Part shown: in pieces, positions 26,435 through 34,915 of the stretch
How positions within the stretch are numbered: position 1 is the stretch's first letter
Layout: each line of letters opens with the position of its first letter
NCBI RefSeq assembly: GCF_032477075.1
Contig: NZ_JAWDXO010000027.1
Span: 1-36,301, forward strand
Source of the DNA: Fusobacterium sp.
GTDB lineage: Bacteria > Fusobacteriota > Fusobacteriia > Fusobacteriales > Fusobacteriaceae
Length of the DNA: 36,301 nt
Direction: 5' to 3'
Program-made: the position numbers and the translations under genes
Notes under the pieces: generated by a model
Databases searched by the model: none
What the model saw: only the letters and a program-made list of their open reading frames with translations
What the model was told of the DNA's origin: nothing

Positions 26435-27196
26435 ATGAAATTAATTTCATGGAACGTGAATGGTTTAAGAGCTGCTGTAAAAAAAGGGTTTTTAGATTAT
26501 TTTAAAAATGAAAATGCAGATATTTTTTGTATTCAGGAAACAAAGTTACAAGAAGGACAGATAGAATTAGACTTGGAAGGGTATCACCAATACTGGAACT
26601 ATGCTGAAAAAAAAGGTTATTCAGGAACAGCTATATTTACTAAGAAAAAACCAATAGAAGTATCTTATGGTTTAGGAATAGAAGAACATGATAAAGAAGG
26701 AAGAGTAATAACCCTTGAATATGAAGGTTTCTATATGATAACAGTTTATACTCCTAATTCTCAGGAAGAATTAGCCAGACTTGATTATAGAATGAGCTGG
26801 GAAGATGAATTTAAAGACTATGTAATGAAATTAGATAAATTAAAACCTGTTATCATATGTGGAGACTTAAATGTAGCCCATAAAGAAATAGATTTAAAGA
26901 ATCCAAAGTCAAACAGAAAGAATGCTGGATTTTCTGATGAAGAAAGAGCAAAATTCACTGAATTACTAAAAAGTGGGTTTGTGGACAGTTTTAGACATTT
27001 TTATCCTGAACTGACTGGAGTATACTCTTGGTGGTCGTATAGATTTAATGCTAGAAAAAATAATGCAGGATGGAGAATTGACTATTTTGTGGTTTCTGAA
27101 AGACTAAAAGATATTATGGAAGGAGCAGAGATTCATAATGAAATTTTAGGTTCAGATCACTGTCCTGTAGTTTTAAAATTAAAGAAAGAGTTTTAG
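26435..27196 (+). CDS. xth: Exodeoxyribonuclease III / AP endonuclease
   Basis: 253 residues, family length. It cuts DNA at abasic sites and removes 3' blocking groups in base excision repair. Catalytic motifs are WNVNGLRA (about 6), IQETKLQ (Glu at about 34), GDLNVAH (Asp/Asn at about 147), and the C-terminal GSDHCPV (about 241) with the Asp-His pair. WWSYRF and GWRIDYF are the usual DNA-contact regions. AAGGAG precedes ATG. A small gene follows eight bases later and is probably cotranscribed. Confidence 0.95.
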   Translation: MKLISWNVNGLRAAVKKGFLDYFKNENADIFCIQETKLQEGQIELDLEGYHQYWNYAEKKGYSGTAIFTKKKPIEVSYGLGIEEHDKEGRVITLEYEGFYMITVYTPNSQEELARLDYRMSWEDEFKDYVMKLDKLKPVIICGDLNVAHKEIDLKNPKSNRKNAGFSDEERAKFTELLKSGFVDSFRHFYPELTGVYSWWSYRFNARKNNAGWRIDYFVVSERLKDIMEGAEIHNEILGSDHCPVVLKLKKEF

Positions 27197-27204
27197 GAGG
27201 AATG

Positions 27205-27456
27205 ATGGCATCAGAGAACTTTGCAAAATTTTGTGAGGTATGGGATAGGGAGCAACCTGTACCAGAAGACAGGTATAGATTTTTTGAAATAATGAACTGT
27301 GTTATGATATTTTTTTTAACACCAGAAGATGTAAAAAATATTAATGAGTTCTTTAGAAAAAATGGAAGTTTTGATGAAAAAAGACCTATACATGAAGAAA
27401 TAATTGTGGATGAAATCCATTATAATGGAAATTATATGATAAAAATAGGTGAATAA
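27205..27456 (+). CDS. Small hypothetical protein cotranscribed with exonuclease III
   Basis: 83 residues. Start at ATG 27205, four bases after AGGAGG; the ATG at 27202 is too close to that site. Acidic, soluble (FAKFCEVWDREQPVPEDRYRFFE...), with a mid-protein hydrophobic run CVMIFFLTPEDV. No family recognised. Its place behind xth suggests coexpression, not a known partnership. Confidence 0.65.
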   Translation: MASENFAKFCEVWDREQPVPEDRYRFFEIMNCVMIFFLTPEDVKNINEFFRKNGSFDEKRPIHEEIIVDEIHYNGNYMIKIGE

Positions 27457-27463
27457 AAGAAGA

Positions 27464-27537
27464 TGGTCAGCTAAAATTAGTTTAAAAGTAAATTATACTT
27501 TAATTTCTTTAATATTATATAAAGCTGGCTATTTTTT
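27464..27537 (+). terminator. Hairpin terminator
   Basis: TGGTCAGCT (27464-27472) pairs with AGCTGGCTA (27523-27531) using G-T wobbles, with an inner AAAGTA/TACTTT pairing, then six T. Confidence 0.65.
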
Positions 27538-27557
27538 ATTGTTTTCTGGAGGGGAAA

Positions 27558-28364
27558 ATGAAAAAAGTGTTGACAATAGCAGGATCAGATAGCTGTGGTG
27601 GAGCTGGAATACAAGCTGATATAAAAACCATGAGTGCCATGGGAGTTTATGGAATGAGTGTAATAACTGCTGTAACAGCTCAAAATACACTGGGAGTTTC
27701 TAAAATACAGGAACTATCAGAAGATATAATAAAAGAACAATTGAAAGCTATATTTGAGGATATAGAAGTTGACAGCATAAAAATTGGAATGCTTTCAAGC
27801 ATAGAAATAATAAAAACTGTTACTGATTCATTAGAAAAGTATAGAGCAAAAAATATAGTTATTGATCCTGTTATGTTATCAAAAAACAAGTGCAAACTGT
27901 TGAGAGAAGAAGCCTTAATAGAATTAAAAAGATTTATAGGAATAGGAACTCTAGTTACTCCTAATATACCAGAAGCAGAAGTATTAGCTGATATGAAGAT
28001 AAAAAATGAGGAAGATATAATAGAAGCTGCTAGAAAAATACAGGATTTTGGAGTAAAAAATATTCTTATAAAAGGAGGGCATAGAGCAGATAATTGTACA
28101 GATATACTTCTTTTAGAAAATGGTGAAATAATAAAATTTTTTGGAAAGAAAATTGAGGCAGTTAATACTCATGGAACAGGTTGTACTCTTTCTTCAGCAA
28201 TAGCATCTCTTTTGGCCAAAGGAAATTCTATTGAAGAAAGTGTAAGATTTGGAAAAGAGTATATAACTCAGGCAATAGAGAATTCTTTTTCTATAGGTAA
28301 AGGAATTGGACCACTGGGACATTTTATAGACATATATAAAAAATCTGGGATAGACTTTGAATAA
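27558..28364 (+). CDS. thiD: Hydroxymethylpyrimidine/phosphomethylpyrimidine kinase
   Basis: 268 residues. It phosphorylates HMP and HMP-P to HMP-PP for thiamine synthesis. Motifs: TIAGSDSCGGAGIQAD (about 6-21) at the substrate site, VIDPVMLSK (about 103-111), TPNIPEAE (about 136), and NTHGTGCTLSSA (about 208) with the catalytic Cys/anion-hole region. GGAGGGG precedes ATG. No TPP riboswitch is visible upstream and no other thi gene lies here, so it may act in salvage. Confidence 0.93.
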   Translation: MKKVLTIAGSDSCGGAGIQADIKTMSAMGVYGMSVITAVTAQNTLGVSKIQELSEDIIKEQLKAIFEDIEVDSIKIGMLSSIEIIKTVTDSLEKYRAKNIVIDPVMLSKNKCKLLREEALIELKRFIGIGTLVTPNIPEAEVLADMKIKNEEDIIEAARKIQDFGVKNILIKGGHRADNCTDILLLENGEIIKFFGKKIEAVNTHGTGCTLSSAIASLLAKGNSIEESVRFGKEYITQAIENSFSIGKGIGPLGHFIDIYKKSGIDFE

Positions 28365-28403
28365 AATTATTCTAAAATAATCAAAAAAGGGGGGAAGGGC
28401 AAT

Positions 28404-29096
28404 ATGACATTTTTAATCAAAAAAGAATGGCTGAAAAATTTTGTAGAAGAAATAAAAAAAGGGTTTGGCAATAGAATTGAATTTATAGGGTTACAGGGAA
28501 GTCATGGAAGAGGAGAGGCTTCACAAGAAAGTGACATAGATATAGTTATAATTTTAGATAAAGTAGAAATAGAAGATTTGAAAAAATATGATGAGATTAT
28601 TTCTAAAATGGAGGATAGTGAAAAAATATGTGGATTCATTTCAGGTAGGGAAGAATTAAACAGTTGGGAAAAGGCAGATGTATTTCAATTTTACTATGAT
28701 ACAGAACCTTTAGTTGGAAATATAGATTTTCTTCTTCCTACTATTAAAAAGAGTGATATAAGGAGAGCAATATTAGTTGGTTCCTGCAATATATATCATA
28801 TGTGTGGGCATAATATTCTGCATGAAAAAGATTTAGAAATATTATTTTCATTATACAAGGCAGCTTCTTTTGTATTACAGGCAAAATATTATTATGAAAC
28901 AGGAAGATATATCAAGAAAAAAGCAGATTTATTACCTAAATTATCAGAAGAAGATAGAAAAATCTTAAAAATATATATGGAGATAAAAAAGATAGAGAAT
29001 ATTTCTGAAGAGGGATTCTTGAATTATTCTGCTGAATTATTTAACTGGTCAAGTTCATTAATTAAAGAACATAAAATGGAAATGGAAGAAGATTAG
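28404..29096 (+). CDS. Nucleotidyltransferase-domain protein
   Basis: 230 residues. The polymerase-beta-type nucleotidyltransferase motif is GSHGRGEASQESDIDIVI (about 28-45), with a third Asp probably in NIDFLLP (about 111). It transfers a nucleotide to an unknown acceptor; relatives modify antibiotics or act as toxins (MNT). The second half is helical and could be a HEPN-like or substrate domain. GGGGGGAAGGG precedes ATG. No antitoxin-like partner lies next to it. Confidence 0.8.
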   Translation: MTFLIKKEWLKNFVEEIKKGFGNRIEFIGLQGSHGRGEASQESDIDIVIILDKVEIEDLKKYDEIISKMEDSEKICGFISGREELNSWEKADVFQFYYDTEPLVGNIDFLLPTIKKSDIRRAILVGSCNIYHMCGHNILHEKDLEILFSLYKAASFVLQAKYYYETGRYIKKKADLLPKLSEEDRKILKIYMEIKKIENISEEGFLNYSAELFNWSSSLIKEHKMEMEED

Positions 29097-29160
29097 CTGT
29101 ATTAGATATCTTTAACCTAATAAATAAATTAATAAAATTTATAAAAAATGAGAAAATAAA

Positions 29161-29197
29161 AAAGATGGAAGTTTTGTTTAAATCCATCTTTTTTTAG
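29161..29197 (+). terminator. Hairpin terminator
   Basis: AAAGATGGA (29161-29169) pairs with TCCATCTTT (29183-29191), followed by T to 29195. Confidence 0.85.
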
Positions 29198-29314
29198 TGG
29201 ATAATTTATTATATTTTAAAAGTTAAAAAAAGTATTATTTTAGTATATTTATTAAATGAAGTCTTAGTCAGTACAACTATATTATTTTCACTATCAGTTT
29301 AATTTTTAAATAAA

Positions 29315-30721
29315 TTATATTTCAATTTTTGTCCAGTAACCACTATTAAAACGCATTTTACTTAAAATATATCTTATTGTCTGATCTGCAAAGAGAGCTA
29401 TCCATGCACCCATCAAGCCCATATTCATTGGAAAACAAAGTATCCAAGCTAAAATTGGTCTTACAGCAGCTACACTTATAAATGATATTAAAGCAACAAA
29501 TTTAGTGTCTCCTGCTCCACGTAGACAACCAAGATAAACAGTTTGAGAAGTTTGAACATGAGTTGTAAATGCAATTATTATCATGATTGTAGCTCCAAGA
29601 GAAACTATATGCTCTTCTGAATTAAATAATGTGATTAAAAACCTTCTTCCAAAAAAGAAAAGCAGAAATAATAATGTTGAGACTATAAATGACATTCTCT
29701 GACCAGTTTTTCCATATATTATAGCTTTATCTGGTCTTTTGGCACCAAGATTTTGACCTACCAATGATGAAGCTGCAACTCCTAATCCATCTCCAAAGCA
29801 AAAAGAAAGATTTATAATATTCATGCATATTTGATGAGTTGCAAAAGCTATAGTTCCAAGAGCAGCAACTATTTTAGCAAAAGAGAAGAATCCTATACGC
29901 ATAAAGACCTGTTCTACAACTGAGCTTCCACTGATATTTAAAAAGGCTTTCATTGTTTTTTTATCAAATTTCCAATTGACTTTGGCTTTCATTTCCAGAA
30001 AGTTCGTATTGTAATAAAGAGAAAAGATAGACATGAGGCATCCAATTATACTTCCGATAGTAGTTGCAATAGCTGCCCCTCTAACTTCTAATCTGGGAAA
30101 TATCCACACTCCATTGATAAGAAGATAATTGAATATAAGATTGAAAATATTAGCAGTAATATTAGTTTTCATAGATATTCTTGTATTTCCTACTCCTCTT
30201 TGGGCAGCATTTATAGTAAGACTTAAAGCGGTAAAAACTATACTGACCATAAGAATTTTGTAATAGGCTACAGATTCTAAAATTACATCATCTCCAGCTC
30301 CAGCAAATTCTAATATTTCATAAGCAAAAAAATAACCTAGAAAAGCCATTACCAGAGAAATACCTAAGGATAACATAATCGATTGTCTGAGACAGCTGTT
30401 AGCACCATAATAATCCTGCTCCCCCTTTCTTCTGGCAACAATTGCAGTAACCCCTACATTTAATGAAAAAATCATAGCAAGAAGTATAAATTTAGGCTGA
30501 TTAGTAAGACCAACAGCAGCAATAGCATGTGCTCCAAGTCCTCCCACCATCATTATATCAATAGACCCTACAAGGCTGACCAGAACAGTTTCTAATGCAC
30601 AGGGCCATGAAATATTAAAAGAAGTCTTATAAACTTCTTTTGTAGTAGGAATATCCCCAAGTATTTGTTTTGGATTGAGCATATACTCCACCCCAAAAAA
30701 TTTTTTCAATAATTGAAACAT
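29315..30721 (-). CDS. MATE family efflux transporter
   Basis: About 468 residues with 12 membrane segments. It exports drugs or metabolites by Na+ or H+ antiport. Family marks: SWPCALETVLVSLVGSIDIMMVGGLG (start of segment 1), AVGLTNQP, the second-half repeat SSVVEQVFMRIGFFSFAKIVAALG, and GDGLGVAASSLVGQNLGAK. I start at ATG 30721 after GGGGGAG; the frame to 30763 runs through that site. A perfect TTGAT-G-ATCAA palindrome (30753-30763) lies upstream and may bind a regulator. Substrate unknown. Confidence 0.9.
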   Translation of the reverse strand: MFQLLKKFFGVEYMLNPKQILGDIPTTKEVYKTSFNISWPCALETVLVSLVGSIDIMMVGGLGAHAIAAVGLTNQPKFILLAMIFSLNVGVTAIVARRKGEQDYYGANSCLRQSIMLSLGISLVMAFLGYFFAYEILEFAGAGDDVILESVAYYKILMVSIVFTALSLTINAAQRGVGNTRISMKTNITANIFNLIFNYLLINGVWIFPRLEVRGAAIATTIGSIIGCLMSIFSLYYNTNFLEMKAKVNWKFDKKTMKAFLNISGSSVVEQVFMRIGFFSFAKIVAALGTIAFATHQICMNIINLSFCFGDGLGVAASSLVGQNLGAKRPDKAIIYGKTGQRMSFIVSTLLFLLFFFGRRFLITLFNSEEHIVSLGATIMIIIAFTTHVQTSQTVYLGCLRGAGDTKFVALISFISVAAVRPILAWILCFPMNMGLMGAWIALFADQTIRYILSKMRFNSGYWTKIEI

Positions 30722-30788
30722 CAAATTCTCCCCCTTTGTGTATAACTGTATTTTGATGATCAATAAGTCTTAATTATCATTATACATC

Positions 30789-30815
30789 AAAAAAGGCAGT
30801 CTTTCAACTGCCTTT
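30789..30815 (-). terminator. Terminator of the pirin gene
   Basis: On the minus strand AAAGGCAGT and ACTGCCTTTTTT (30815-30789) form a 9-bp stem with a TGAAAG loop. Confidence 0.9.
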
Positions 30816-30829
30816 AAATAAGGAAAACA

Positions 30830-31540
30830 TTATTTTAAATCTTCTCTTTCCTGCATTTCAATAACAAGTATATGAGACTTTCCAAGGGCTTTTATTTTCA
30901 AGCTTTCTCCTATAGTTTCCAGACCATCTTTTGTATTGAGTACCTGATCATTTATAGAGGATTTTCCCTCTATTTGAACAACATAAGCTTGCCTTCCTTG
31001 TTTTACCTCAAATTCCTCTTCTTTTCCATCATCAAGTTCCAAAGCATAAAAATTAATATCCTGATTAATTTTTATTGGAGCATCACCAGATTTGCTTGAA
31101 ACAAAATGGAGAAATTTATTTTTTCTTTCATTCCAGTCAAATTTATATTCTCCGTAGTTTGGAGTATGTCCTTTTTTATCAGGAAGTACCCACATCTGAA
31201 GTATTCTCAGTTCTTCAGAATGATTATTATATTCAGAATGCTGAACTCCAGTTCCTGCACTCATATATTGCACTTGACCTCTTGAAAGAGTAGATTCATT
31301 TCCCATGCTGTCTTTATGAGTAAGGTATCCATGAATTACATAAGTAATTATTTCCATATCTCTGTGAGGATGAGTATCAAAACCTGTATTTGCTGAAATA
31401 TGGTCATCATTAATTACTCTTAAAACACCAAAGTTTATATTATTCTCATTAAAATATTCAGCAAAAGAAAAGTGAAACTTACTTTTTAGCCATCCTAAAT
31501 TAGATTCTCCCATTTTTTCTACTGGTAATCGTCTTATCAT
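30830..31540 (-). CDS. Pirin family protein
   Basis: About 236 residues, a double-cupin fold. Family members are quercetinases or stress and regulation proteins. The metal site is visible as HPHRDMEIITYVIHG (about 57-71), with a further His in GVQHSEYN (about 102). I start at ATG 31540, nine bases after AGGAG; the ATG at 31549 touches that site. Closest in length to E. coli YhhW. Metal and substrate cannot be read from sequence. Confidence 0.88.
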   Translation of the reverse strand: MIRRLPVEKMGESNLGWLKSKFHFSFAEYFNENNINFGVLRVINDDHISANTGFDTHPHRDMEIITYVIHGYLTHKDSMGNESTLSRGQVQYMSAGTGVQHSEYNNHSEELRILQMWVLPDKKGHTPNYGEYKFDWNERKNKFLHFVSSKSGDAPIKINQDINFYALELDDGKEEEFEVKQGRQAYVVQIEGKSSINDQVLNTKDGLETIGESLKIKALGKSHILVIEMQEREDLK

Positions 31541-31686
31541 ATATATCATCTCCTGTAATTTTTATTAATTATGAAAATACATTTTCTAATTATATTTCTT
31601 ATATTATATTATTCTGTGTATTGACAGGATTCCTTTTTCTTTGATAGAAATAAAAATTATGTAAGAAGCAATAGAGAAAATAATTA

Positions 31687-31715
31687 TTTACTTTTTAAGG
31701 AAAATCAAGTATACT
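31687..31715 (+). promoter_or_regulatory. Promoter of the Bax-like gene
   Basis: TTTACT (31687-31692) and TATACT (31710-31715) are 17 bases apart, 47 bases before the start. Confidence 0.6.
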
Positions 31716-31762
31716 ATATCAAATAAATTTTTATAATATATAACATTAGAGAGGAAGTGTTG

Positions 31763-32563
31763 ATGAAAATTAAAAAATATTTACTTTTTGGAATTTTTAT
31801 TATGGCAATATTATTCAAGTATAGTGACAAAAAAATTAATGATAATATTTTAAAAAAAGTAGAATATAAAAAAATTGAAATAAATAGTGTAGCTGATTTA
31901 TATGAAAAAAGAGATGAAGAAGGATTATATGTATTTTCTAATGAAGAACTAGATTTAAGAAAACTTTCATCAGAAGATAGAAAAGATGCTTTTGTGCAGC
32001 TTCTTCTTCCTGCAATAAATGTAGTACATGAGGAAATAAAAAATGATAAAGAAATAGTAAAAAAACTTGAAAAAAAATCTGAATTAACAGAAGAAGAAAA
32101 AGAATATTGTGAGAATATTTTCAGCAGATACAGAGTAGAATATGGTAACTGGCAGGAATTAGAATCCAAAATGATAATATATCCAACTTCTCTTATTCTG
32201 ACACAAGGTGCATTAGAAAGTGCTTGGGGAACATCAAGATTTTTCAGAGAGGGAAATAATATATTTGGAATGTGGTCAACTAATCCCAATGAACCAAGAA
32301 TAGCAGCTAAAGGAACAAGAGATAATGGCTTTGTTCCTCATTTAAAAAAATATGATACAATAAAGGATTCGGTTGCAGATATAGTATTGACTATTTCCAG
32401 GAATGATGTTTATAAAAAAGTTAGAGAATCTGTAAATAATGAAAAACCAGCTTCTGAAATAGTATATGGGTTAATAAAATATTCAGAAGAGGGAGAAGAA
32501 TATATTAAAAAAATAAAAGCTACAATGGAAAAAAATGATTTTTTAAAATATGATTTAGATTAA
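31763..32563 (+). CDS. Bax-like glucosaminidase (GH73 family)
   Basis: About 266 residues. A short N-terminal membrane or signal segment (YLLFGIFIMAILF) sends it out of the cytoplasm. The C-terminal half is a GH73-type domain that cuts the glycan chains of peptidoglycan: TQGALESAWGTSRFFREGNNIFGMW (about 155-179) carries the catalytic Glu. I start at ATG 31763 after GAGAGGAAG; the GTG at 31757 overlaps that site. The middle is highly charged and helical (KKLEKKSELTEEEKEY). It likely acts in envelope remodelling. Single gene with its own promoter and terminator. Confidence 0.85.
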   Translation: MKIKKYLLFGIFIMAILFKYSDKKINDNILKKVEYKKIEINSVADLYEKRDEEGLYVFSNEELDLRKLSSEDRKDAFVQLLLPAINVVHEEIKNDKEIVKKLEKKSELTEEEKEYCENIFSRYRVEYGNWQELESKMIIYPTSLILTQGALESAWGTSRFFREGNNIFGMWSTNPNEPRIAAKGTRDNGFVPHLKKYDTIKDSVADIVLTISRNDVYKKVRESVNNEKPASEIVYGLIKYSEEGEEYIKKIKATMEKNDFLKYDLD

Positions 32564-32570
32564 TTATTTT

Positions 32571-32603
32571 GAGAGATATCTTTAATGATATCTCTCATTT
32601 TTA
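32571..32603 (+). terminator. Terminator of the Bax-like gene
   Basis: GAGAGATATC (32571-32580) and GATATCTCTC (32587-32596) form a perfect 10-bp stem, then ATTTTTATT. Confidence 0.9.
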
Positions 32604-32744
32604 TTAGCAAAGTAAATACTCTATAAAATTAATAAAAATGGCTATATTAATTTCAAGAATGATAAAATTCATTGAAATAAAAGTATAAATGTGGTATAAA
32701 AAGTTATATAAAAACTTGTAATAGCATTATTTCGGGAGGAAGAA

Positions 32745-33272
32745 ATGAAAAAACTAATTTTAATTTTAGGGGTATTAACATGTATAGTTTCATATTCTGA
32801 GGAAAAATCTAATGTAACTGAAGCAGTATCATCAGTAGTATCAGGTGCAGTGTCTACTGGAAAAAATTTCCTAAAGGGAGTAAAAGATGGTGTAGACACA
32901 GGAAGAAAAGAAGGTGGAAGCTTGGATGAAGCTGTAATAATTTATGATAAAGAAGGTTTTGAAAAATATATAAAGGGTTCTGTGCTATCAGTAACAAAAG
33001 AGGGAACAGAATATAAAGTAACTGTGGGACTAAAAAATGATACTGAGCAAATGATGAGATTGACTAATCTTCATGAACAAAAGTCTTTACAACTTTTAGA
33101 TGTTGATGGTTTTGCTGTTTTTTCTTCTGGACCATTTGGAGATATTAATATACCAGGGAAAGCAGCAATAAAAAGTACTTTTAGATTTCCTGCTGATGGA
33201 AAACCAGGAATGTTAAAAATATATGAAAGCGAAATAAAAATAACTGATGATATGATTAAAGTAAATGAATAA
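32745..33272 (+). CDS. Exported protein, unknown
   Basis: 175 residues. A signal peptide (MKKLILILGVLTCIVSYS, cut before EEK) in the style of fusobacterial exported proteins. Next comes an Ala/Ser/Val/Gly-rich stretch (VSSVVSGAVSTGKNFLKGVKDG), then beta strands (VLSVTKEGTEYKVTVGLKN), which resembles DUF4352-type domains. GGGAGGAAG precedes ATG. No Cys lipobox at the cut, so it is periplasmic or outer-membrane associated. Function unknown. Confidence 0.7.
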   Translation: MKKLILILGVLTCIVSYSEEKSNVTEAVSSVVSGAVSTGKNFLKGVKDGVDTGRKEGGSLDEAVIIYDKEGFEKYIKGSVLSVTKEGTEYKVTVGLKNDTEQMMRLTNLHEQKSLQLLDVDGFAVFSSGPFGDINIPGKAAIKSTFRFPADGKPGMLKIYESEIKITDDMIKVNE

Positions 33273-33335
33273 TAAAAATTTTAAAGTAATTTTAAAGGAT
33301 AATTCATACAAAATTATAGTTAAAAAATAGTAAAA

Positions 33336-33364
33336 AAAGTCCATTTGAAAAAATGGATTTTTTT
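33336..33364 (+). terminator. Terminator of the exported protein gene
   Basis: TCCATTT (33340-33346), GAAA loop, AAATGGA (33351-33357), then T to 33364. Confidence 0.85.
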
Positions 33365-33539
33365 ATAAAAAATAATATTAGAGTGTTAACAATAATATTT
33401 TATTTGAAATTAGCAGTGTTAAAAAAAGAATTATAGAATACAAATGAACTTCAAAGTGATTTTTTTTATAGGAGAATGTTGATTTTTTTTAGAATATGAG
33501 GTAATATACATATATAAAACAAAATAGGGGAGTGATTTT

Positions 33540-33986
33540 GTGGAAAGAAAAATCATAGGAATGTTAGGAGCAGGAATGATAGCATTAGCTACATTTTGCC
33601 CTTTAGTAAAAGTTTCATCATTAGAAAAAATAAATTTTTATTCAATGAGTTCAGGTGGAGCAAATGGGATAATTTTAGTATTATTGGGGATACTGACATG
33701 TTATCTTTTTTATAAGGAATATATTGTTGTTGTAAGAGTACTTTCAGCAATTACAGGTCTTTTAGCTCTGAAGAATTTGATGTTTATTGTAAGTAATGTA
33801 AAAAATACAGATAATGGATTGTTTATAAGTTTTGAAAATAATCCTATTATTTTATTAAAAAGCTTAGGAATGGAGTTAACAAGTCTTTCATATGGTGGAA
33901 TAATGCTTATAGGGGGAGTTTTTCTTATAATAATTACAGCCTTTACTATGAGAAAGCGTCTTGAAATGAATTTATGGAGTTTTTAA
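33540..33986 (+). CDS. Small four-pass membrane protein, unknown
   Basis: 148 residues with about four hydrophobic segments (near 5-20, 40-57, 62-82 and 115-136) and a short basic end (RKRLEMN). The start is GTG 33540; GGGGAGTG sits ahead of it. The pattern of segments with a serine/glycine-rich linker is like small phage or envelope membrane proteins, but I recognise no family. Confidence 0.6.
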   Translation: MERKIIGMLGAGMIALATFCPLVKVSSLEKINFYSMSSGGANGIILVLLGILTCYLFYKEYIVVVRVLSAITGLLALKNLMFIVSNVKNTDNGLFISFENNPIILLKSLGMELTSLSYGGIMLIGGVFLIIITAFTMRKRLEMNLWSF

Positions 33987-34003
33987 AATTAATATCAAAC
34001 TAT

Positions 34004-34032
34004 AGAGGTCAGTGTAAAAACTGATCTTTTTT
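34004..34032 (+). terminator. Terminator of the membrane protein gene
   Basis: AGGTCAGT and ACTGATCT pair with one G-T wobble around a GTAAAA-type loop, followed by seven T. Confidence 0.8.
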
Positions 34033-34093
34033 TATTTAAAGAAAATTGATTGGTAAAAAATTTATATTATTTTAATATAAAATTTTTTCATAG

Positions 34094-34358
34094 AATACAC
34101 AATTTTTATTAATTGAATTACAAAAAGGAATAGATGCAGCTAGGTTATTGAAATATAAAGCAGCTGGTATGAAATAGAAGAGAAGAATATGGATATATGT
34201 CAAAATTTCTTATTTCAGAAATAACTATGAAAGTGACAGAAAAAGCAGTACAGCTTTTAGAAGGGAATGAATATTTAAAGAAGTTTCCAGTTGAAAGAAT
34301 AATGAGGGATACAAAAATAACAGAAATACATGAGGAACTTCTAAAGTTCAAAAAATAG
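34094..34358 (+). pseudogene. Acyl-CoA dehydrogenase C-terminal remnant
   Basis: Two adjacent frames together read like the last helices of an acyl-CoA dehydrogenase. The first (34094 to about 34174) gives IELQKGIDAARLLKYKAAGM. After a one-base shift the second (to TAG 34356) gives REEYGYMSKFLISEITMKV, then TEKAVQLLEGNEYLKKFPVERIMRDTKITEIHEE. Family members have the same order: AARLL-Y-A, then SE-AM-V---A-Q--GG-GY---PVER--RD-KI--I-EG. The expected GG and EG glycines are changed (LEGNEY, HEEL), and the first two thirds of the gene are missing. This is a decayed fragment, not a working gene. A lost butyryl-CoA-dehydrogenase-type enzyme is the natural guess. Confidence 0.8.
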
Positions 34359-34701
34359 TTATAACAAATAGGGTGAGAATAAATTAATAAAAATATATTT
34401 ATAAAATTTATTTTAGAAAAATATTTATTAAAAATGGGAGAACTTTTCCTATTTTTTTGTTGGCAAAAAAAGGTCAATTTTTTCATGCGTACTAAATAAA
34501 TGGACAAAAGACTTTTTTGAATTTCTGTAATATAAAATTATTATTAAAGTATATTTATCAATGGTTTCATTAATATTTTTAATGGTATTATTTATAATTT
34601 TAAAAAAAAGGTAGTAAAAAAAAATGAACTTTAGCTATTCTGTAATTTAAATTAAATATAATAACCATATATAATATATTACCTTCACCAATAAAAAAGG
34701 G

Positions 34702-34730
34702 TTGACTAAATATGGGCATAGTATTATACT
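34702..34730 (+). promoter_or_regulatory. Promoter of threonine ammonia-lyase gene
   Basis: TTGACT (34702-34707) and TATACT (34725-34730) are 17 bases apart. The start codon is about 185 bases downstream, so the transcript has a long leader. Confidence 0.7.
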
Positions 34731-34779
34731 TGAAACGTATTAAGATATAGAGTTTTAGGACTTATTATTTCGATTTAAA

Positions 34780-34800
34780 ACATAAAATTCTATTTTATGT
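34780..34800 (+). promoter_or_regulatory. Hairpin in the threonine ammonia-lyase leader
   Basis: ACATAAAAT (34780-34788) and ATTTTATGT (34792-34800) form a perfect 9-bp stem with a TCT loop. No T run follows directly, so it is more likely a protein site or RNA-stability element than a terminator. Confidence 0.45.
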
Positions 34801-34915
34801 TGTACCAAAATAAAAAAAAAGTTATAAAAATATTAATTTTAACTAAAAATATGAAGCTGAAGAATTAAAAATGTAAATGATTTATTAAATCTGGTAAATA
34901 CCAAGGAGGAAATTC

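Larger units (their letters stand above)
34359..34915. other. Upstream region of the threonine ammonia-lyase gene
   Basis: No gene supported. It holds the promoter (34702-34730) and a long leader with a 9-bp hairpin (34780-34800). The rest is A/T-rich. A minus-strand open frame (34145-34507) lies opposite the pseudogene and is not accepted. Confidence 0.5.

Noticed and set aside
34145..34507. 120-residue minus-strand open frame
   Set aside because: It is the reverse of the acyl-CoA dehydrogenase remnant and has no ribosome site or family likeness.
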